A stretch of 64,000 nt of DNA from Rhizobium rhizoryzae (GTDB taxonomy: Bacteria; Pseudomonadota; Alphaproteobacteria; Rhizobiales; Rhizobiaceae): the NCBI RefSeq assembly GCF_011046895.1, contig NZ_CP049250.1:186001-250000 (forward strand), given 5' to 3'. The translations under genes and the position numbers were made by a program. Below, in pieces: positions 19,136 through 29,401 of the stretch (its first letter is position 1; each line of letters opens with the position of its first letter). The notes under the pieces are model-generated. The model was not told the DNA's origin. It ran no database searches and saw nothing but the letters and a program-made list of their open reading frames with translations.

Positions 19136-20422
19136 GCTCAATTTATCCGGCTTAGGGCCGCCATAGGCCCAATCCAGAAGCTCCACCGTATGGACGATCG
19201 GCATGGCCGTGCCGCTGGCGATCTGGGTCATGCAGCCAATATTGCCGGTGGCAATAATGTCGGCCTTCGTCGCCTCGATGTTCTTCACCTTGCGCGCCTT
19301 CAACTGGGCGGAGATCTCCGGCTGCAGGATGTTGTAGGTTCCGGCAGAACCACAACACAGATGCCCTTCCGCCGGATCGCGCACCGCGAAACCCGCATTG
19401 CGCAGGAGCGACTTCGGCTGCAACGTGATCTTCTGACCGTGCTGCATCGAACAGGCGGAGTGATAAGCCACGGTCAAGCCGCGGCTCTCCTGTTTTGGCA
19501 GATCGAGCATGGCCAGATATTCCGTAATGTCTTTAGCCAGCGCTGAAACCCGTCTGGCCTTTTCCGCATAGGCAGGATCAAGCCGGAGCATGTGGCCGTA
19601 ATCCTTGATGGTCGTGCCGCAGCCGGATGCAGTGATGATGATGGCATCGAGGCCACGCTTTTCGACCTCTTCGATCCACACGTCCACATTGCGGCGGGCA
19701 AAATCCAGCGCCTGCTCTTCGCGACCCATGTGGTGGACCAGCGCGCCACAACACCCCTCCCCTTTCGGGCGGGCAATCTCCACACCAAGTCGGGTGAGAA
19801 GCCGCTCGGTTGCCTCATTGATGCGCGGATCAAGAACCGGCTGGGCGCATCCGGCCAGTATGGCAACGCGACCCCGTTTCGCCACGGCAGACGGCCCGGA
19901 TTGCTGAGGAATTGGTTGCGGCAGAGTGGCAGGTGCAAGGGTCAGCATGGCAGCCAGCGGCTTCAGCGGCGAGAAGCGGCCAAGCAATGGACCGAAGGGT
20001 TTGCCTATCCGGGCAAGTTTCAGCGCCGCGCGAAAGCGCGAAGGATATGGCAGAACGAAGGCCAGAACATTGCGGATCAACCGGTCGACCAGCGGGCGGC
20101 GGTAGGTGTTTTCCACATGCACGCGAGCGTTGTCGATCAGGTGCATGTAGTCCACGCCCGAGGGACAGGTCGTGGTGCAGGCAAGACAGGACAGGCAGCG
20201 ATCCAGATGCTTGACGACCTCCGCATCGGCGGCGCGACCGTTTTCCAGCATATCCTTGATGAGGTAGATCCGTCCGCGCGGACTATCCAGTTCGTTACCC
20301 AGCGTCACATAGGTGGGACAGGTCGCCGTGCAGAAGCCGCAATGCACGCAGCGGCGCAGAATGGCCTCGGATTCTGCCACATGAGGATCGGCAAGCTGCT
20401 CGGCGGTGAAATTGGTTTGCAT
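19133..20422 (-). CDS. glcF: Glycolate oxidase iron-sulfur subunit
   Basis: A 429-residue subunit that passes electrons from glycolate oxidation through two [4Fe-4S] clusters. The clusters are CVHCGFCTATCP (Cys25, 28, 31, 35) and CLSCLACTTTCP (Cys76, 79, 82, 86). Two CCG domains follow (EGCCGALVHH and LCCGSAGTYN). It is the last gene of glcD-glcE-glcF, three bases after glcE. The stop codon lies within a palindromic repeat, so that insertion probably set the present C-terminus (KPDKLS). Confidence 0.97.
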   Translation of the reverse strand: MQTNFTAEQLADPHVAESEAILRRCVHCGFCTATCPTYVTLGNELDSPRGRIYLIKDMLENGRAADAEVVKHLDRCLSCLACTTTCPSGVDYMHLIDNARVHVENTYRRPLVDRLIRNVLAFVLPYPSRFRAALKLARIGKPFGPLLGRFSPLKPLAAMLTLAPATLPQPIPQQSGPSAVAKRGRVAILAGCAQPVLDPRINEATERLLTRLGVEIARPKGEGCCGALVHHMGREEQALDFARRNVDVWIEEVEKRGLDAIIITASGCGTTIKDYGHMLRLDPAYAEKARRVSALAKDITEYLAMLDLPKQESRGLTVAYHSACSMQHGQKITLQPKSLLRNAGFAVRDPAEGHLCCGSAGTYNILQPEISAQLKARKVKNIEATKADIIATGNIGCMTQIASGTAMPIVHTVELLDWAYGGPKPDKLS

Positions 20423-20425
20423 CGC

Positions 20426-21634
20426 TCAGCCTCTTGCCATCTTGCCCGGGTTGAAAATGCCGGCTGGATCCATCTGGCTCTTGATCCTCGCCTGAAGCGC
20501 AAGAACCGCTGCGGGCAAGGGCTCAAACGCGTTTTCTGTTGCCCTCATGTCAACGCTTGCCCGAACAAGCGTCGCGTGACCGCCTCCGATCTGATGCATG
20601 ACGTGACGCACGAGTTCTCCTTCCGGCTCGGATTCCATGCGCATCCACAAAAGGCCACCTTGCCAGTCGTAGAAGCAATCGATCCCCGCCCGCAAGCGAA
20701 GGGCCGCGACCAGCTGGAAACCGCTGGTGGGCGCGACGGAGACCTTCCACAAGGGCTTCATCGTGCCATCGGCATAGGGTTTGACATCGCGGATTTCCTG
20801 CCAGAGAACGCGGCTTTCTTCGGCATCCAACTGGCTGATGGGCGCAAGAGATTGCAGCGTCGAGATCAGTTTTTCGGCACGCACGGCCACCGATGCGGCA
20901 AGGCCTTCGAGCCTTAGAACCGTTGCGGGTCCGTCCGGCAGAGTGGCGTTCAGGAAGCGGCCCCTAACGCTTTCCGGCAGATGTGCCGCACCTGAAACCT
21001 CGACCGACAGGCTCATGGCAATCGCCATGGCGCGAGTGGCCTCTCCATCGTCAAGTCCAGAGAGAATGATGGTGCGCTGGTCCTGCGGGCGCGGAAGGAC
21101 GCGGAAGGTAACCTCGGTCAGAAAGCCCAGTGTCCCGAACGAACCGGCCAGCAGTTTGACGAGATCAAGCCCGGTGACATTCTTCATCACCCGTCCACCG
21201 GCTCTCAGAACCTCGCCGCGACCATTGATATAGCGGACGCCCAGAAGGCTGTCGCGCGCCGCACCGGCAACGAAACGGCGGGGACCGGACGTATTGGTCG
21301 CAAAAATGCCGCCGATTGTCGGCTCACCTGTAGTGCCCATGACGGGGCGATGGTCCATGGGCTCGAAGGCCAGCATCTGGCCGTTTTCGGCAAGCGCCTC
21401 TTCTATCTCGGCCACCGGCGTTCCAGCGCGTGCGGTCACAACCATTTCTGCCGGATCGTAAGCGACAATGCCGGAAAGTCCGGCCGAACGGAGGACGCCC
21501 TGTGCTTCGACCTGCTGACCGAAGCCGCTGCGGGTATTGCCGCCAGAAATTGCGAGACTGCGTTTTGCTTCGGCGGCGGCGCGGATCATATCCGCCGCCT
21601 CGTCTTCACGCGTCGGGACCAGAAGAAGGCTCAT
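20426..21634 (-). CDS. glcE: Glycolate oxidase FAD-binding subunit
   Basis: A 402-residue FAD-binding protein of the glycolate oxidase complex. The N-terminal FAD_binding_4 fold has LAISGGNTRSGFGQ and TIGGIFATNTSGPRRF. The frame begins MSLLLVPTREDEAADM and overlaps the glcD stop by four bases (ATGA), so the two are translationally coupled. The complex oxidises glycolate to glyoxylate, feeding glyoxylate metabolism. Confidence 0.96.
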   Translation of the reverse strand: MSLLLVPTREDEAADMIRAAAEAKRSLAISGGNTRSGFGQQVEAQGVLRSAGLSGIVAYDPAEMVVTARAGTPVAEIEEALAENGQMLAFEPMDHRPVMGTTGEPTIGGIFATNTSGPRRFVAGAARDSLLGVRYINGRGEVLRAGGRVMKNVTGLDLVKLLAGSFGTLGFLTEVTFRVLPRPQDQRTIILSGLDDGEATRAMAIAMSLSVEVSGAAHLPESVRGRFLNATLPDGPATVLRLEGLAASVAVRAEKLISTLQSLAPISQLDAEESRVLWQEIRDVKPYADGTMKPLWKVSVAPTSGFQLVAALRLRAGIDCFYDWQGGLLWMRMESEPEGELVRHVMHQIGGGHATLVRASVDMRATENAFEPLPAAVLALQARIKSQMDPAGIFNPGKMARG

Positions 21635-23082
21635 GCGGCACCGGCAGTCTGTGGCCGTCCGTCAAGCGGGAAGACCTTGGAGGGATTGAGCAGCCATTGA
21701 CCGTCAAAGGCTTCCCGGACGCGGATCTGCTGATCAAGTTCCGCACGCGTGTATTGATGCAGCATCAGATCCCGCTTCTCGATGCCAACGCCATGCTCTC
21801 CGGTCAGGCAGCCGCCTGCATCAACACACAGTTTCAGGATTTCGTTGCCGGCAGCTTCCGCCTTGGCCGCCTCAACGGGATCGTTTGCATTGAACAGGAT
21901 CAGCGGATGCATGTTGCCATCCCCCGCATGGAAGACATTGGCGACACGCAGGCCGAACCCTTCAGCGATTTCACCCGTACGCTTCAGGACATAGGAAAGC
22001 TGGCTAAGCGGCACCGTGCCATCCATGCAGATATAATCAGCAATGCGTCCGGTTGCGCCAAAGGCAGATTTGCGGCCTTTCCAGATCAGCGCCGCCTCGG
22101 TGGCTGACTGGCTTTCCCGCACGGTTTTGACGCCGTGGCGACGGGCAATCTCAACGATGCTGGCCAACATGGCCTCCATCTCGGCTTCGGACCCCTCCAC
22201 TTCAACAATCAGCAAGGCTTCGACATCCAGCGGATAGCCAGCCTTGGCAAAGGCCTCGCAGATTTCGATGGCTGGCTTGTCCATGAATTCGATTGCCACC
22301 GGGATAATCCCCGCCCCGATGACATCTGCCACACAGGCCCCGGCCTCCTCGGAACTCGTGAAGCCGAATAGCACCGGACGCGCCCCTTCCGGTTTTGCAA
22401 TCAGGCGCACCGTTGCCTCGGTCACGATACCAAGCTGGCCTTCCGATCCACAAACGAGGCCCAAAAGATCGTAACCGGCACTATCCAGATGCTTGCCGCC
22501 AAGATCGATGACCGTGCCGTCCATCAGCACCATCTTGACGCCCAGGAGATTGTTGGTCGTCACGCCATATTTCAGACAGTGGGCACCGCCGGAATTCATG
22601 GCGATGTTGCCGCCTATGGTGCAGGCGAGCTGCGAGCTCGGGTCGGGAGCATAGAAATAACCTTCTGGCCCGACCATATCGGAAATGGACAGGTTGGTGA
22701 CCCCCGCCTGCACGGTGGCCGTGCGATTGGCAAAGTCGACTTCGAGAATTCGCGACATCTTCGACAGGCCGATGACGATCGCGTCCTCTTGCGGAATGGC
22801 CCCGCCACACAAGGAGGTACCAGCCCCCCGCGGCACGACAGGAACGCCATAACGATGACAGTATTTCAGGACAGCTGCCACCTGGGCGGTGTTGTGAGGC
22901 AAAACGACGGCCAGCGGCAGACGACGATACGCGACGAACGCGTCCGTTTCGAAGGGAACAAGTTCGCGCGGCTCATGCACAAGGCAATCGGCCGGGAGCA
23001 GATCCGCCAGATCCGCAATGATGGTGGAACGGCGAGCCAGCACCTTTTCGCGCGGCTGAAGAAACGAAATCACATCAGACAA
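21631..23082 (-). CDS. glcD: Glycolate oxidase catalytic subunit, FAD-linked
   Basis: About 483 residues, the FAD-dependent catalytic subunit of glycolate oxidase. The FAD-binding region has PVVPRGAGTSLCGGAIPQ and GGNIAMNSGGAHCLKYG, and the C-terminal oxidase domain ends with GGCLTGEHGVGIEKRD. I start at the TTG at 23080-23082 (read MSDVISFLQPREK) because GGGAGG lies five bases upstream. An ATG at 23095-23097 would add five residues but has a poor ribosome binding site. First gene of glcDEF. Confidence 0.95.
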   Translation of the reverse strand: MSDVISFLQPREKVLARRSTIIADLADLLPADCLVHEPRELVPFETDAFVAYRRLPLAVVLPHNTAQVAAVLKYCHRYGVPVVPRGAGTSLCGGAIPQEDAIVIGLSKMSRILEVDFANRTATVQAGVTNLSISDMVGPEGYFYAPDPSSQLACTIGGNIAMNSGGAHCLKYGVTTNNLLGVKMVLMDGTVIDLGGKHLDSAGYDLLGLVCGSEGQLGIVTEATVRLIAKPEGARPVLFGFTSSEEAGACVADVIGAGIIPVAIEFMDKPAIEICEAFAKAGYPLDVEALLIVEVEGSEAEMEAMLASIVEIARRHGVKTVRESQSATEAALIWKGRKSAFGATGRIADYICMDGTVPLSQLSYVLKRTGEIAEGFGLRVANVFHAGDGNMHPLILFNANDPVEAAKAEAAGNEILKLCVDAGGCLTGEHGVGIEKRDLMLHQYTRAELDQQIRVREAFDGQWLLNPSKVFPLDGRPQTAGAA

Positions 23083-23345
23083 GACTGCCTCCCGCATCTG
23101 GTCAATATCGCATTCCTCTCACTTTCGTGTAGGCGCATCAAGCTTGAGCCGCTGCCAAAGCAGACTTATCTGAAACCCGATGCCTGCAATGGTGGTGACC
23201 GGTTAAGGCTCGTGCAACTTATCGCCCCTAAAATCTGTTTCTAGACGAAGGGCATGGGCCAGGACTATTGTTTTATTTCTGTTGAACAGCTGTGCAAGGG
23301 CTGATTCTTGCGTCATAATCGGTCGCAGGAAGGAGATGTCGGAAA

Positions 23346-23849
23346 GTGAGTCTGCTCGATCGCATAACGGAAAACATTCTGCTGATGATGCGGCGCCCGC
23401 CGCGTCAGCAATATGCCGCACTTTGCTATCGGATCGATTCCATCCATGGGCTCCAGATCCTGCTTCTGACCAGCCGCGAAACCCGACGCTGGGTCATCCC
23501 CAAGGGTTGGCCAATGAAAGGCAAGAAGGCGCATGCCGTTGCCGAGCGTGAAGCGTTAGAGGAAGCCGGGGTGCGCGGCACCGCCGAAAAGGAAGCCTTT
23601 GGCCACTTTGGATATCTCAAAAAGCTGAAGAACGGCTTGAAAGTTCCCGTGCGCGTTCAGGTCCACCCGCTACGGGTCGACGCAATGGCGGAAAACTTCA
23701 AGGAAAAAGGTGTTCGCGATCTGGAGTGGGTCGACTGCCAGACGGCAGCCTCGCGCGTTCAGGAACCGGAACTGCGCAACCTTATCCTTGCTTTCGGAAA
23801 TCATCCCGATCACCGCGTGAGTTCGTCGCTCAAGGCTGTCGGTCGCTAA
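23346..23849 (+). CDS. Nudix hydrolase
   Basis: A 167-residue Nudix protein, starting at a GTG with AAGGAG about ten bases upstream. The Nudix box spans Gly54 to Val76 and ends in REALEEAGV. The catalytic REx2EE core is intact, but the first Glu of the classic GX5E part is Lys60 here. This variant is, from memory, usual in the alphaproteobacterial diphosphate hydrolase subgroup. Likely substrates are nucleoside or inositol diphosphates, but none can be named from sequence. It precedes the PiT phosphate transporter by 66 bases on the same strand. Confidence 0.92.
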   Translation: MSLLDRITENILLMMRRPPRQQYAALCYRIDSIHGLQILLLTSRETRRWVIPKGWPMKGKKAHAVAEREALEEAGVRGTAEKEAFGHFGYLKKLKNGLKVPVRVQVHPLRVDAMAENFKEKGVRDLEWVDCQTAASRVQEPELRNLILAFGNHPDHRVSSSLKAVGR

Positions 23850-23915
23850 ATTGTCAACCGTCTGCCAAAGACCGCTGATTATATCGGCAATACAAAGATG
23901 GCGGTTTGAGGCTGC

Positions 23916-25460
23916 GTGAACAATCCTGACCAAACACAGGCGAACCGCCGGAAGGCGTCGCGCAAGGCAACGCTGGACAAGGATCTGGAGAAGATCAACC
24001 TTGTCGAGGACGCCTCGCGCCATATCGGGCGCAGGCTGGCCGCTCCCGGTGCGGCGTTTCTTTTTCTCGTCGCAGCGATGCTGATGGCAGTCGGCGCCAT
24101 GACGGGCCATCCGGAAAGTATTCTCATTGTCCTGGCTGCTGCGCTTGCCGCCTACATGGCCATGAATATCGGCGCAAACGATGTTGCCAACAATATTGGC
24201 GCTGCGGTTGGCGCACGTGCCATGAGCATCGGGACGGGCCTCGTGCTGGCGGCCATCTGCGAAATCGCGGGCGCGCTGATCTCCGGCAGCGATGTCGTGC
24301 GGACAATTGCGACCGGCATCGTGCGACCAGACATGGTGCAGGGACCGGTTCAACTGTCGCTGATCATGATAGCAGCCCTCATTGCCGCAGCCGCCTGGAT
24401 CAATATCGCGACCTGGATCAACGCACCGGTTTCGACCACCCATTCGATCGTGGGTGGTGTCTTGGGCGCCGGGGTCGCGGCTGCGGGGGTGAATGCCGTC
24501 AACTGGTCCGTGCTCGGCGGCATCGCGGTCAGCTGGGTTGTGTCTCCGATCCTTGGCGCTCTGATCGCCGTAGCCATGCTTGCCTTCATCAAGACGTTCA
24601 TCATCTACACGCCCGACAAAATTGCCGCGGCCCGGCGCTGGGTGCCGCTTTTGATTGCCCTCATGCTTGGCAGCTTCACCACCTATATCCTGATCGTCTT
24701 GCCAAACGAGATCGTCTTCCTGCCTATGTCCGTCATGCTGGGGATCGGTTTCGTGACAGGAGTCCTGGGTTGGATGATCAGTCACCCTCTGATTGCAAGA
24801 AGCGCGGAAGGACTTGAGAATCGTAACCAGTCCCTGCGCGTGCTGTTTCGCATTCCACTGATCTTTTCCGCCGCGCTGCTATCCTTTGCGCATGGCGCAA
24901 ATGATGTTTCCAACGCAATCGGACCGCTGGCCGCCATCGTTTCTGCCCTGGAAGGATCACCGAATTTCGAAGTGCAGTCCGTACCTCTCTGGGAACTGAC
25001 GATCGGTGGCTTGGGAATCGCCCTTGGTCTCCTGCTTTTCGGACCACGATTGGTCAATCTGGTTGGCAAGGAGATCACCAAGCTCAATCCGATGCGGGCC
25101 TACTGCGTTGCCCTTTCGGCCGCGGTGACCGTCATTCTAGCCTCCAGCATCGGCGCTCCTGTCAGTTCAACGCACATCGCTGTCGGCTCAGTCTTCGGTG
25201 TCGGGCTGTTTCGCGAATGGTACATTCGCCGGTCTGCGCAGAGACAGACCTATCTTTCCCTGACTGCCCAGGAACAGGGGATGACCGAGGTCGCCCCGGG
25301 CAAGCCTCCCCGAGATGTCAACCAGGCTGAAGAACGGCGCCGACGACTGGTGCGCCGATCGCACCTGCTGAGCATTCTGGCCGCGTGGATGATCACGGTT
25401 CCGCTGTCGGCTGCCCTTGCAGGTGGCGTCGTGATGCTTATGTTGCGGTTTTTAGGCTGA
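23916..25460 (+). CDS. pit: Inorganic phosphate transporter, PiT family
   Basis: A 514-residue inner-membrane protein with an extended hydrophilic N-terminus (about 40 residues) and 10-12 hydrophobic segments. Both family signatures are present: [10 protein letters not shown] near residue 86 and [14 protein letters not shown] near residue 325. The paired [12 protein letters not shown] motifs ([13 protein letters not shown] and [12 protein letters not shown]) are also there. It imports phosphate with a cation. The start is a GTG. The charged segment before the last helix ([11 protein letters not shown]) is an unusual feature of this protein. Confidence 0.96.
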   Translation: MNNPDQTQANRRKASRKATLDKDLEKINLVEDASRHIGRRLAAPGAAFLFLVAAMLMAVGAMTGHPESILIVLAAALAAYMAMNIGANDVANNIGAAVGARAMSIGTGLVLAAICEIAGALISGSDVVRTIATGIVRPDMVQGPVQLSLIMIAALIAAAAWINIATWINAPVSTTHSIVGGVLGAGVAAAGVNAVNWSVLGGIAVSWVVSPILGALIAVAMLAFIKTFIIYTPDKIAAARRWVPLLIALMLGSFTTYILIVLPNEIVFLPMSVMLGIGFVTGVLGWMISHPLIARSAEGLENRNQSLRVLFRIPLIFSAALLSFAHGANDVSNAIGPLAAIVSALEGSPNFEVQSVPLWELTIGGLGIALGLLLFGPRLVNLVGKEITKLNPMRAYCVALSAAVTVILASSIGAPVSSTHIAVGSVFGVGLFREWYIRRSAQRQTYLSLTAQEQGMTEVAPGKPPRDVNQAEERRRRLVRRSHLLSILAAWMITVPLSAALAGGVVMLMLRFLG

Positions 25461-25473
25461 ACAGGCATTCCCG

Positions 25474-26229
25474 ATGCGCGCCAACTTTCGCATGCAAAGA
25501 CTCTTCGTTTCCTCTGCCATTTCGGCTGGCGCCGAACTGGAGGCCACGTCCGATCAGTACAATTATCTCGTCAACGTGCTGCGCATGCAGGCCGATGACG
25601 ACGTGCTGATCTTCGATGGTGCACATGGCGAATGGCGTGCCAAGCTGGTTCTTCCCAGCCGCAAGAAACTGCTGTTGGCGCCTGTGGAGCAGACGCGGCC
25701 CCAGACACCGCTGCCGGATCTTCATTATCTTTTCGCACCATTGAAGGTGGGGAGGCTGGACTATCTGGTGCAGAAGGCCGTCGAGATGGGCGCAGGCCTG
25801 CTTCAGCCGGTCATGACACAGCATGTCCAGGGCAAGATCACCAATCTGGATCGTTTGCAGGCCAATGTCGTGGAAGCCGCAGAGCAATGCGGAATTCTTT
25901 CCGTGCCGGAGGTTTGCGCGCCTGTTCGCCTGCGCGATCTGCTGGAAACCTGGCCGAAGGACCGCCGCATCATCTATTGCGATGAGGGCGAGGAAAGCCA
26001 GAACCCCCTGCCCGTCCTTTCCGGAATTTCCGAACGCAAGCTGGCACTGCTCGTGGGTCCGGAAGGCGGCTTTTCCGAGGAGGAGCGCCAATGGCTTCGC
26101 ACCCTCCCCTACGTCACCGCAATTCCGCTTGGTCCGCGAATCTTGCGGGCGGATACGGCAGCCGTTGCAGCGCTTGCCGTGGTTCAGGCTGCAATTGGTG
26201 ATTGGTCATCCAGCGCATATTCAATCTGA
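25474..26229 (+). CDS. rsmE: 16S rRNA (uracil-1498-N3)-methyltransferase
   Basis: A 251-residue SPOUT-class methyltransferase acting on the small ribosomal subunit. Typical features are the N-terminal PUA-like part ([25 protein letters not shown]), the [13 protein letters not shown] region, and the C-terminal knot motifs [13 protein letters not shown] and [18 protein letters not shown]. It lies 13 bases after the phosphate transporter gene and about 93 bases before gshA, an arrangement often seen in rhizobia. Confidence 0.97.
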   Translation: MRANFRMQRLFVSSAISAGAELEATSDQYNYLVNVLRMQADDDVLIFDGAHGEWRAKLVLPSRKKLLLAPVEQTRPQTPLPDLHYLFAPLKVGRLDYLVQKAVEMGAGLLQPVMTQHVQGKITNLDRLQANVVEAAEQCGILSVPEVCAPVRLRDLLETWPKDRRIIYCDEGEESQNPLPVLSGISERKLALLVGPEGGFSEEERQWLRTLPYVTAIPLGPRILRADTAAVAALAVVQAAIGDWSSSAYSI

Positions 26230-26322
26230 CTTGCAAAAGAAATTCACTTGCACCGATCAAAGATCCGGTTCAAGCAGCCATCATCGGAATCCCATCCGCA
26301 ATTTCATTGAACAAGGTCTCCC

Positions 26323-27696
26323 ATGGCCCGTGACACTACCGATAGCACACCGCTGACCTCTACGGCTGAACTGGCCGACTATCTGGCAAAGGGCTGCAAG
26401 CCGGAAAGCGATTTCCGGATCGGCACCGAGCATGAAAAGTTTGCGTTCTTCCGGGCGGATAACAGTCCCGTTCCGTATTTCGGTGATCGCAGCATTTCCG
26501 CCCTGCTGAAAGGCATGCAGGAAAAGCTAGGCTGGGAACCGATCATGGATGGCGACAACATCATCGGCCTGGGCGAGCAGTCCGGCATGGGCGCCATATC
26601 AATCGAACCGGGCGGGCAGTTCGAACTCTCTGGTGCGCCGCTTGAGACCCTGCATCAGACCTGTCGTGAATCCAACCAGCACCTTGCTGTCCTGCGCGAG
26701 ATAGCGGAGCCGATGGGCATCCGCTTCCTCGGTATCGGCGGAAGCCCGAAGTGGACGCTGGCCGAGACGCCACGCATGCCGAAATCCCGCTACGACATCA
26801 TGACGCGCTACATGCCGAAAGTGGGACGTCATGGCCTGGACATGATGTATCGCACCTGCACCATCCAGGTGAACCTGGACTTCTCTTCCGAGGCCGACAT
26901 GGCGCGGAAGATGAAGCTTTCGCTGCAGCTGCAATCGCTTGCCACAGCCCTGTTTGCATCCTCACCCTTCACGGAAGGCAAGCCGAACCGGTTGCAAAGC
27001 TGGCGCGGCGAGATCTGGCGCGATACCGACAATGCGCGCTCCGGCCTGCTGCCCAAGGCTCTCGGCGATGGCTTCACCTTCGAAGACTATGTGGAATGGG
27101 CGCTGGATGTGCCGATGTATTTCATCGTGCGCGACGGTCGCTATCATGATTGCACCCACGTGACCTTCCGCCAGTTCATGAATGGCGCCCTGAAAGGCGA
27201 GGTCACGGACTGGCAACCCAATATGGGCGACTGGACCAACCACCTTTCGACATTGTTCCCGGATGTGCGGCTGAAGCGCTACCTGGAAATGCGCGGTGCC
27301 GATGGTGGCCCATGGCGTCGCATTTGCGCGCTTCCCGCCTTCTGGGTCGGTTTGCTGTACGATGACACCGCCATGGCGGCTGCCGAGGACGTGACCGCCG
27401 GCTGGAACTTCGAGGCGGTGCAGGCGCTTCGCGATGCGGTTCCGGCAGCGGGCCTTCAGGCCGAGATTGCCGGACATCCGCTGATGGAGACGGCACGAGA
27501 GATCGTACGAATTTCAACCGATGGCCTGAAGCGGCGTGCTCGCCTGAACGGCGATGGTCAGGATGAAAGCATCTTCCTGCAGCCGCTTGAAGAAATTCTG
27601 GCGAAGAAACGTGTTCTTGCGGAAGAACTGCTCGTTCTCTTCAACGGACGCTGGAATGGATCGGTCGACCCGGTTTTCGACGAATACCAGTACTGA
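26323..27696 (+). CDS. gshA: Glutamate-cysteine ligase, plant/alphaproteobacterial type
   Basis: A 457-residue enzyme that makes gamma-glutamylcysteine, the first step of glutathione synthesis. Class features are RIGTEHEKFAFF near residue 29, GQFELSGAPLETLHQT, and YMPKVGRHGLDMMYRTCTIQ. This is the class shared by plants and alphaproteobacteria, not the E. coli GshA class. A ribosome binding site AAGGTCTCCC precedes the ATG. A weak terminator-like hairpin follows at 27731. Confidence 0.97.
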   Translation: MARDTTDSTPLTSTAELADYLAKGCKPESDFRIGTEHEKFAFFRADNSPVPYFGDRSISALLKGMQEKLGWEPIMDGDNIIGLGEQSGMGAISIEPGGQFELSGAPLETLHQTCRESNQHLAVLREIAEPMGIRFLGIGGSPKWTLAETPRMPKSRYDIMTRYMPKVGRHGLDMMYRTCTIQVNLDFSSEADMARKMKLSLQLQSLATALFASSPFTEGKPNRLQSWRGEIWRDTDNARSGLLPKALGDGFTFEDYVEWALDVPMYFIVRDGRYHDCTHVTFRQFMNGALKGEVTDWQPNMGDWTNHLSTLFPDVRLKRYLEMRGADGGPWRRICALPAFWVGLLYDDTAMAAAEDVTAGWNFEAVQALRDAVPAAGLQAEIAGHPLMETAREIVRISTDGLKRRARLNGDGQDESIFLQPLEEILAKKRVLAEELLVLFNGRWNGSVDPVFDEYQY

Positions 27697-27730
27697 CCAT
27701 AAGCGTTTGACGATGGGTTCTTGACGATCA

Positions 27731-27760
27731 GGGAGGGGCCTTGCCCCTTCCGCTTTCTCT
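27731..27760 (+). terminator. Possible terminator after gshA
   Basis: GGAGGGGC and GCCCCTTCC pair with one bulge around CTT, followed by a T/C-rich stretch. The T tract is weak. Confidence 0.4.
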
Positions 27761-27770
27761 CTGAATTGTC

Positions 27771-27806
27771 TCCGAAAACCGCTGCAGACTTTGCGGGATG
27801 CGCTAT
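27771..27806. repeat. Degenerate half-copy of the rhizobial palindromic repeat
   Basis: CCGAAAACCGCTGCAGAC followed by TTTGCGGGATGCGCT aligns with the inner unit of the element at 19099-19135 and with the one in hisZ. The stem has one mismatch, and the outer left arm is missing. It lies in the leader of the DUF937 gene. Confidence 0.6.
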
Positions 27807-27844
27807 AGTGCGTTCATAAGCACAATCCAGAGAGGAGCCACAGA

Positions 27845-28723
27845 ATGCTGCCGCTGTTCGATATGATCATGAGAGCGCAGAACGGTGCAGCCATGGATGC
27901 CATGGCCAAACAGTTCAATCTGGCGCAGGAACAGACGGCGCAGGCCATGGCGGCACTGCTGCCTGCCTTCTCCTCCGGTTTCAAACGGTCGAGTGCCAAT
28001 CCCTACGATATGAGCTCTCTGATGAGCGCCATGTATTCGGGGAATTACGGCAAGTATTTCGAGGATGTGAGCAAGGCCTTTACTCCACAGGGCATGATGG
28101 ATGGCAATGCCGTGCTGGAGAAGCTCTTCGGTTCCAAGGAAGTTTCCCGGGCCGTGGCACAGCAGGCCGCGCAACTGACCGGTATCGGGCAGGATGTCTT
28201 GAAGCAGATGATGCCTGCCATGGCAGACACGTTGATGGGCGGCCTGTTCAAGCAGATGAGCGGCCAGATGACGCCGAACAATGCCTTCTCCCCGGACGCC
28301 ATGACCCGTATGAGCGAGCAATGGCTACAGGCAATCGGTTTTCAGCCGAAGCCCAAGCCGCAAGCTGACCCCTTCTCTCTGGATAATCCGATGTTTCAGG
28401 CTGTGCGCAGCTTCTGGGGACTGGACAAGCAGCAGGAACAGAAAGCGCAGACGACCGGAAATCCCTTCCTCGACAACCCTTTCGCCAAAGCGTTTCAGGA
28501 CATGATGACCGGCGGATTGCAATCCAAGCCAGCCGAGGAAGCCGCACAGCCGAAGCCACAGGCAGAAGCACCCAAGCCGGATAGCGAAGCTTTCCGTTCG
28601 ATGCTGAATTCCATGTTCGATACAGGAGTTGAGGTTCAGAAAGCCTACCAGAAGAATATGGAAGCCCTGATAGAAGGCTATCGGCGCGGTGCAACTGCAG
28701 AGCCGAGCAAGAGCGACGGCTGA
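27845..28723 (+). CDS. DUF937 domain protein
   Basis: A 292-residue protein. The N-terminal half is the DUF937 type: AMDAMAKQFNLAQEQTAQAM and LLPAFSSGFKRSSANP, with repeated short helices predicted. The second half is Pro/Lys/Gln-rich and probably flexible, ending in a helix of YQKNMEALIEGYRRG type. There is no signal peptide or membrane segment. Function of the family is unknown. GAGAGGAG lies upstream of the ATG, just after a degenerate palindromic repeat. Confidence 0.85.
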   Translation: MLPLFDMIMRAQNGAAMDAMAKQFNLAQEQTAQAMAALLPAFSSGFKRSSANPYDMSSLMSAMYSGNYGKYFEDVSKAFTPQGMMDGNAVLEKLFGSKEVSRAVAQQAAQLTGIGQDVLKQMMPAMADTLMGGLFKQMSGQMTPNNAFSPDAMTRMSEQWLQAIGFQPKPKPQADPFSLDNPMFQAVRSFWGLDKQQEQKAQTTGNPFLDNPFAKAFQDMMTGGLQSKPAEEAAQPKPQAEAPKPDSEAFRSMLNSMFDTGVEVQKAYQKNMEALIEGYRRGATAEPSKSDG

Positions 28724-28751
28724 GTCAGATCGATACCACGTTCCATAGCAT

Positions 28752-28785
28752 AAAAAGGCCCGGCAGGTGGGCATACCGGCCGGGC
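28752..28785 (-). terminator. Terminator for the leftward DUF1127 gene
   Basis: On the minus strand GCCGGGC and GCCCGGC form a stem followed by TTTTT. It lies about 145 bases beyond the DUF1127 stop and also just past the convergent DUF937 gene. Confidence 0.65.
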
Positions 28786-28929
28786 AAGGGGCAGGGGTAT
28801 TGGCGTACCCTGCGGGGAAAACTCAAATTGGAGCATTCCGAACAGACGGGAGGTGGATCATCTGATCCGGAATGCCTGGGTGGCGGGGCAAGCCACCTGA
28901 AGTTCAAACTCAGCCTGTCGAAAGGCTCG

Positions 28930-29217
28930 TCACCTTGCGGCTGAAAATTTGCCACGCTGACGGGGAGCGGGCGGCAAGAGCGTGAACGGATCCTGCAACA
29001 GGCTCGTCTTTTCAAGCGCATGGTCGACATCACGACGATTCAAACCGATGTCTCGCAAATGGACTTCGTCAAGCTCTGCGATGGCTGCCAGTGCCTGTCG
29101 ATTGCGCAGACCGTTCAATACGGATTTGACCCAGGACACAGCCGTGGCAAAAAAGCGTGTTTCGGTTTTGCCAGCCGTAGCCATTGCAGGGGTAAAGGTC
29201 CGGTCGGTCGTGCGCAT
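28930..29217 (-). CDS. Small DUF1127 (YjiS-like) protein
   Basis: A 95-residue protein, started at the ATG at 29215-29217 (MRTTDRTFTPAMATAG) because AAGGAT lies seven bases upstream. An ATG eight codons earlier lacks a site. The central segment RNRQALAAIAELDEVHLRDI followed by GLNRRDVDHAL is the DUF1127 pattern. Such proteins are small, basic and Arg-rich, and in Agrobacterium short members have been linked to phosphate and carbon metabolism and RNA regulation. It diverges from a LysR regulator gene. Confidence 0.82.
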   Translation of the reverse strand: MRTTDRTFTPAMATAGKTETRFFATAVSWVKSVLNGLRNRQALAAIAELDEVHLRDIGLNRRDVDHALEKTSLLQDPFTLLPPAPRQRGKFSAAR

Positions 29218-29401
29218 GGGAATATCCTTTCGATTCGGCACGAGGGAGCACGCTCCTGCACGGTCGTACAGGAGTGACAGCGTCTTGCGGCGTTGGAGGT
29301 CAATGTCGCTTTGCTATGATGCAGTTATCGCCGAATTCATATTGATCAGTCCAACGAATGTTTCTAATGATTAACATCAGAGAACCTGATGGATAAAGCC
29401 G

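Noticed and set aside
23346..23849. Inactive Nudix enzyme because of Lys60
   Set aside because: The catalytic REx2EE part is intact, and this variant is, from memory, common in this subgroup.
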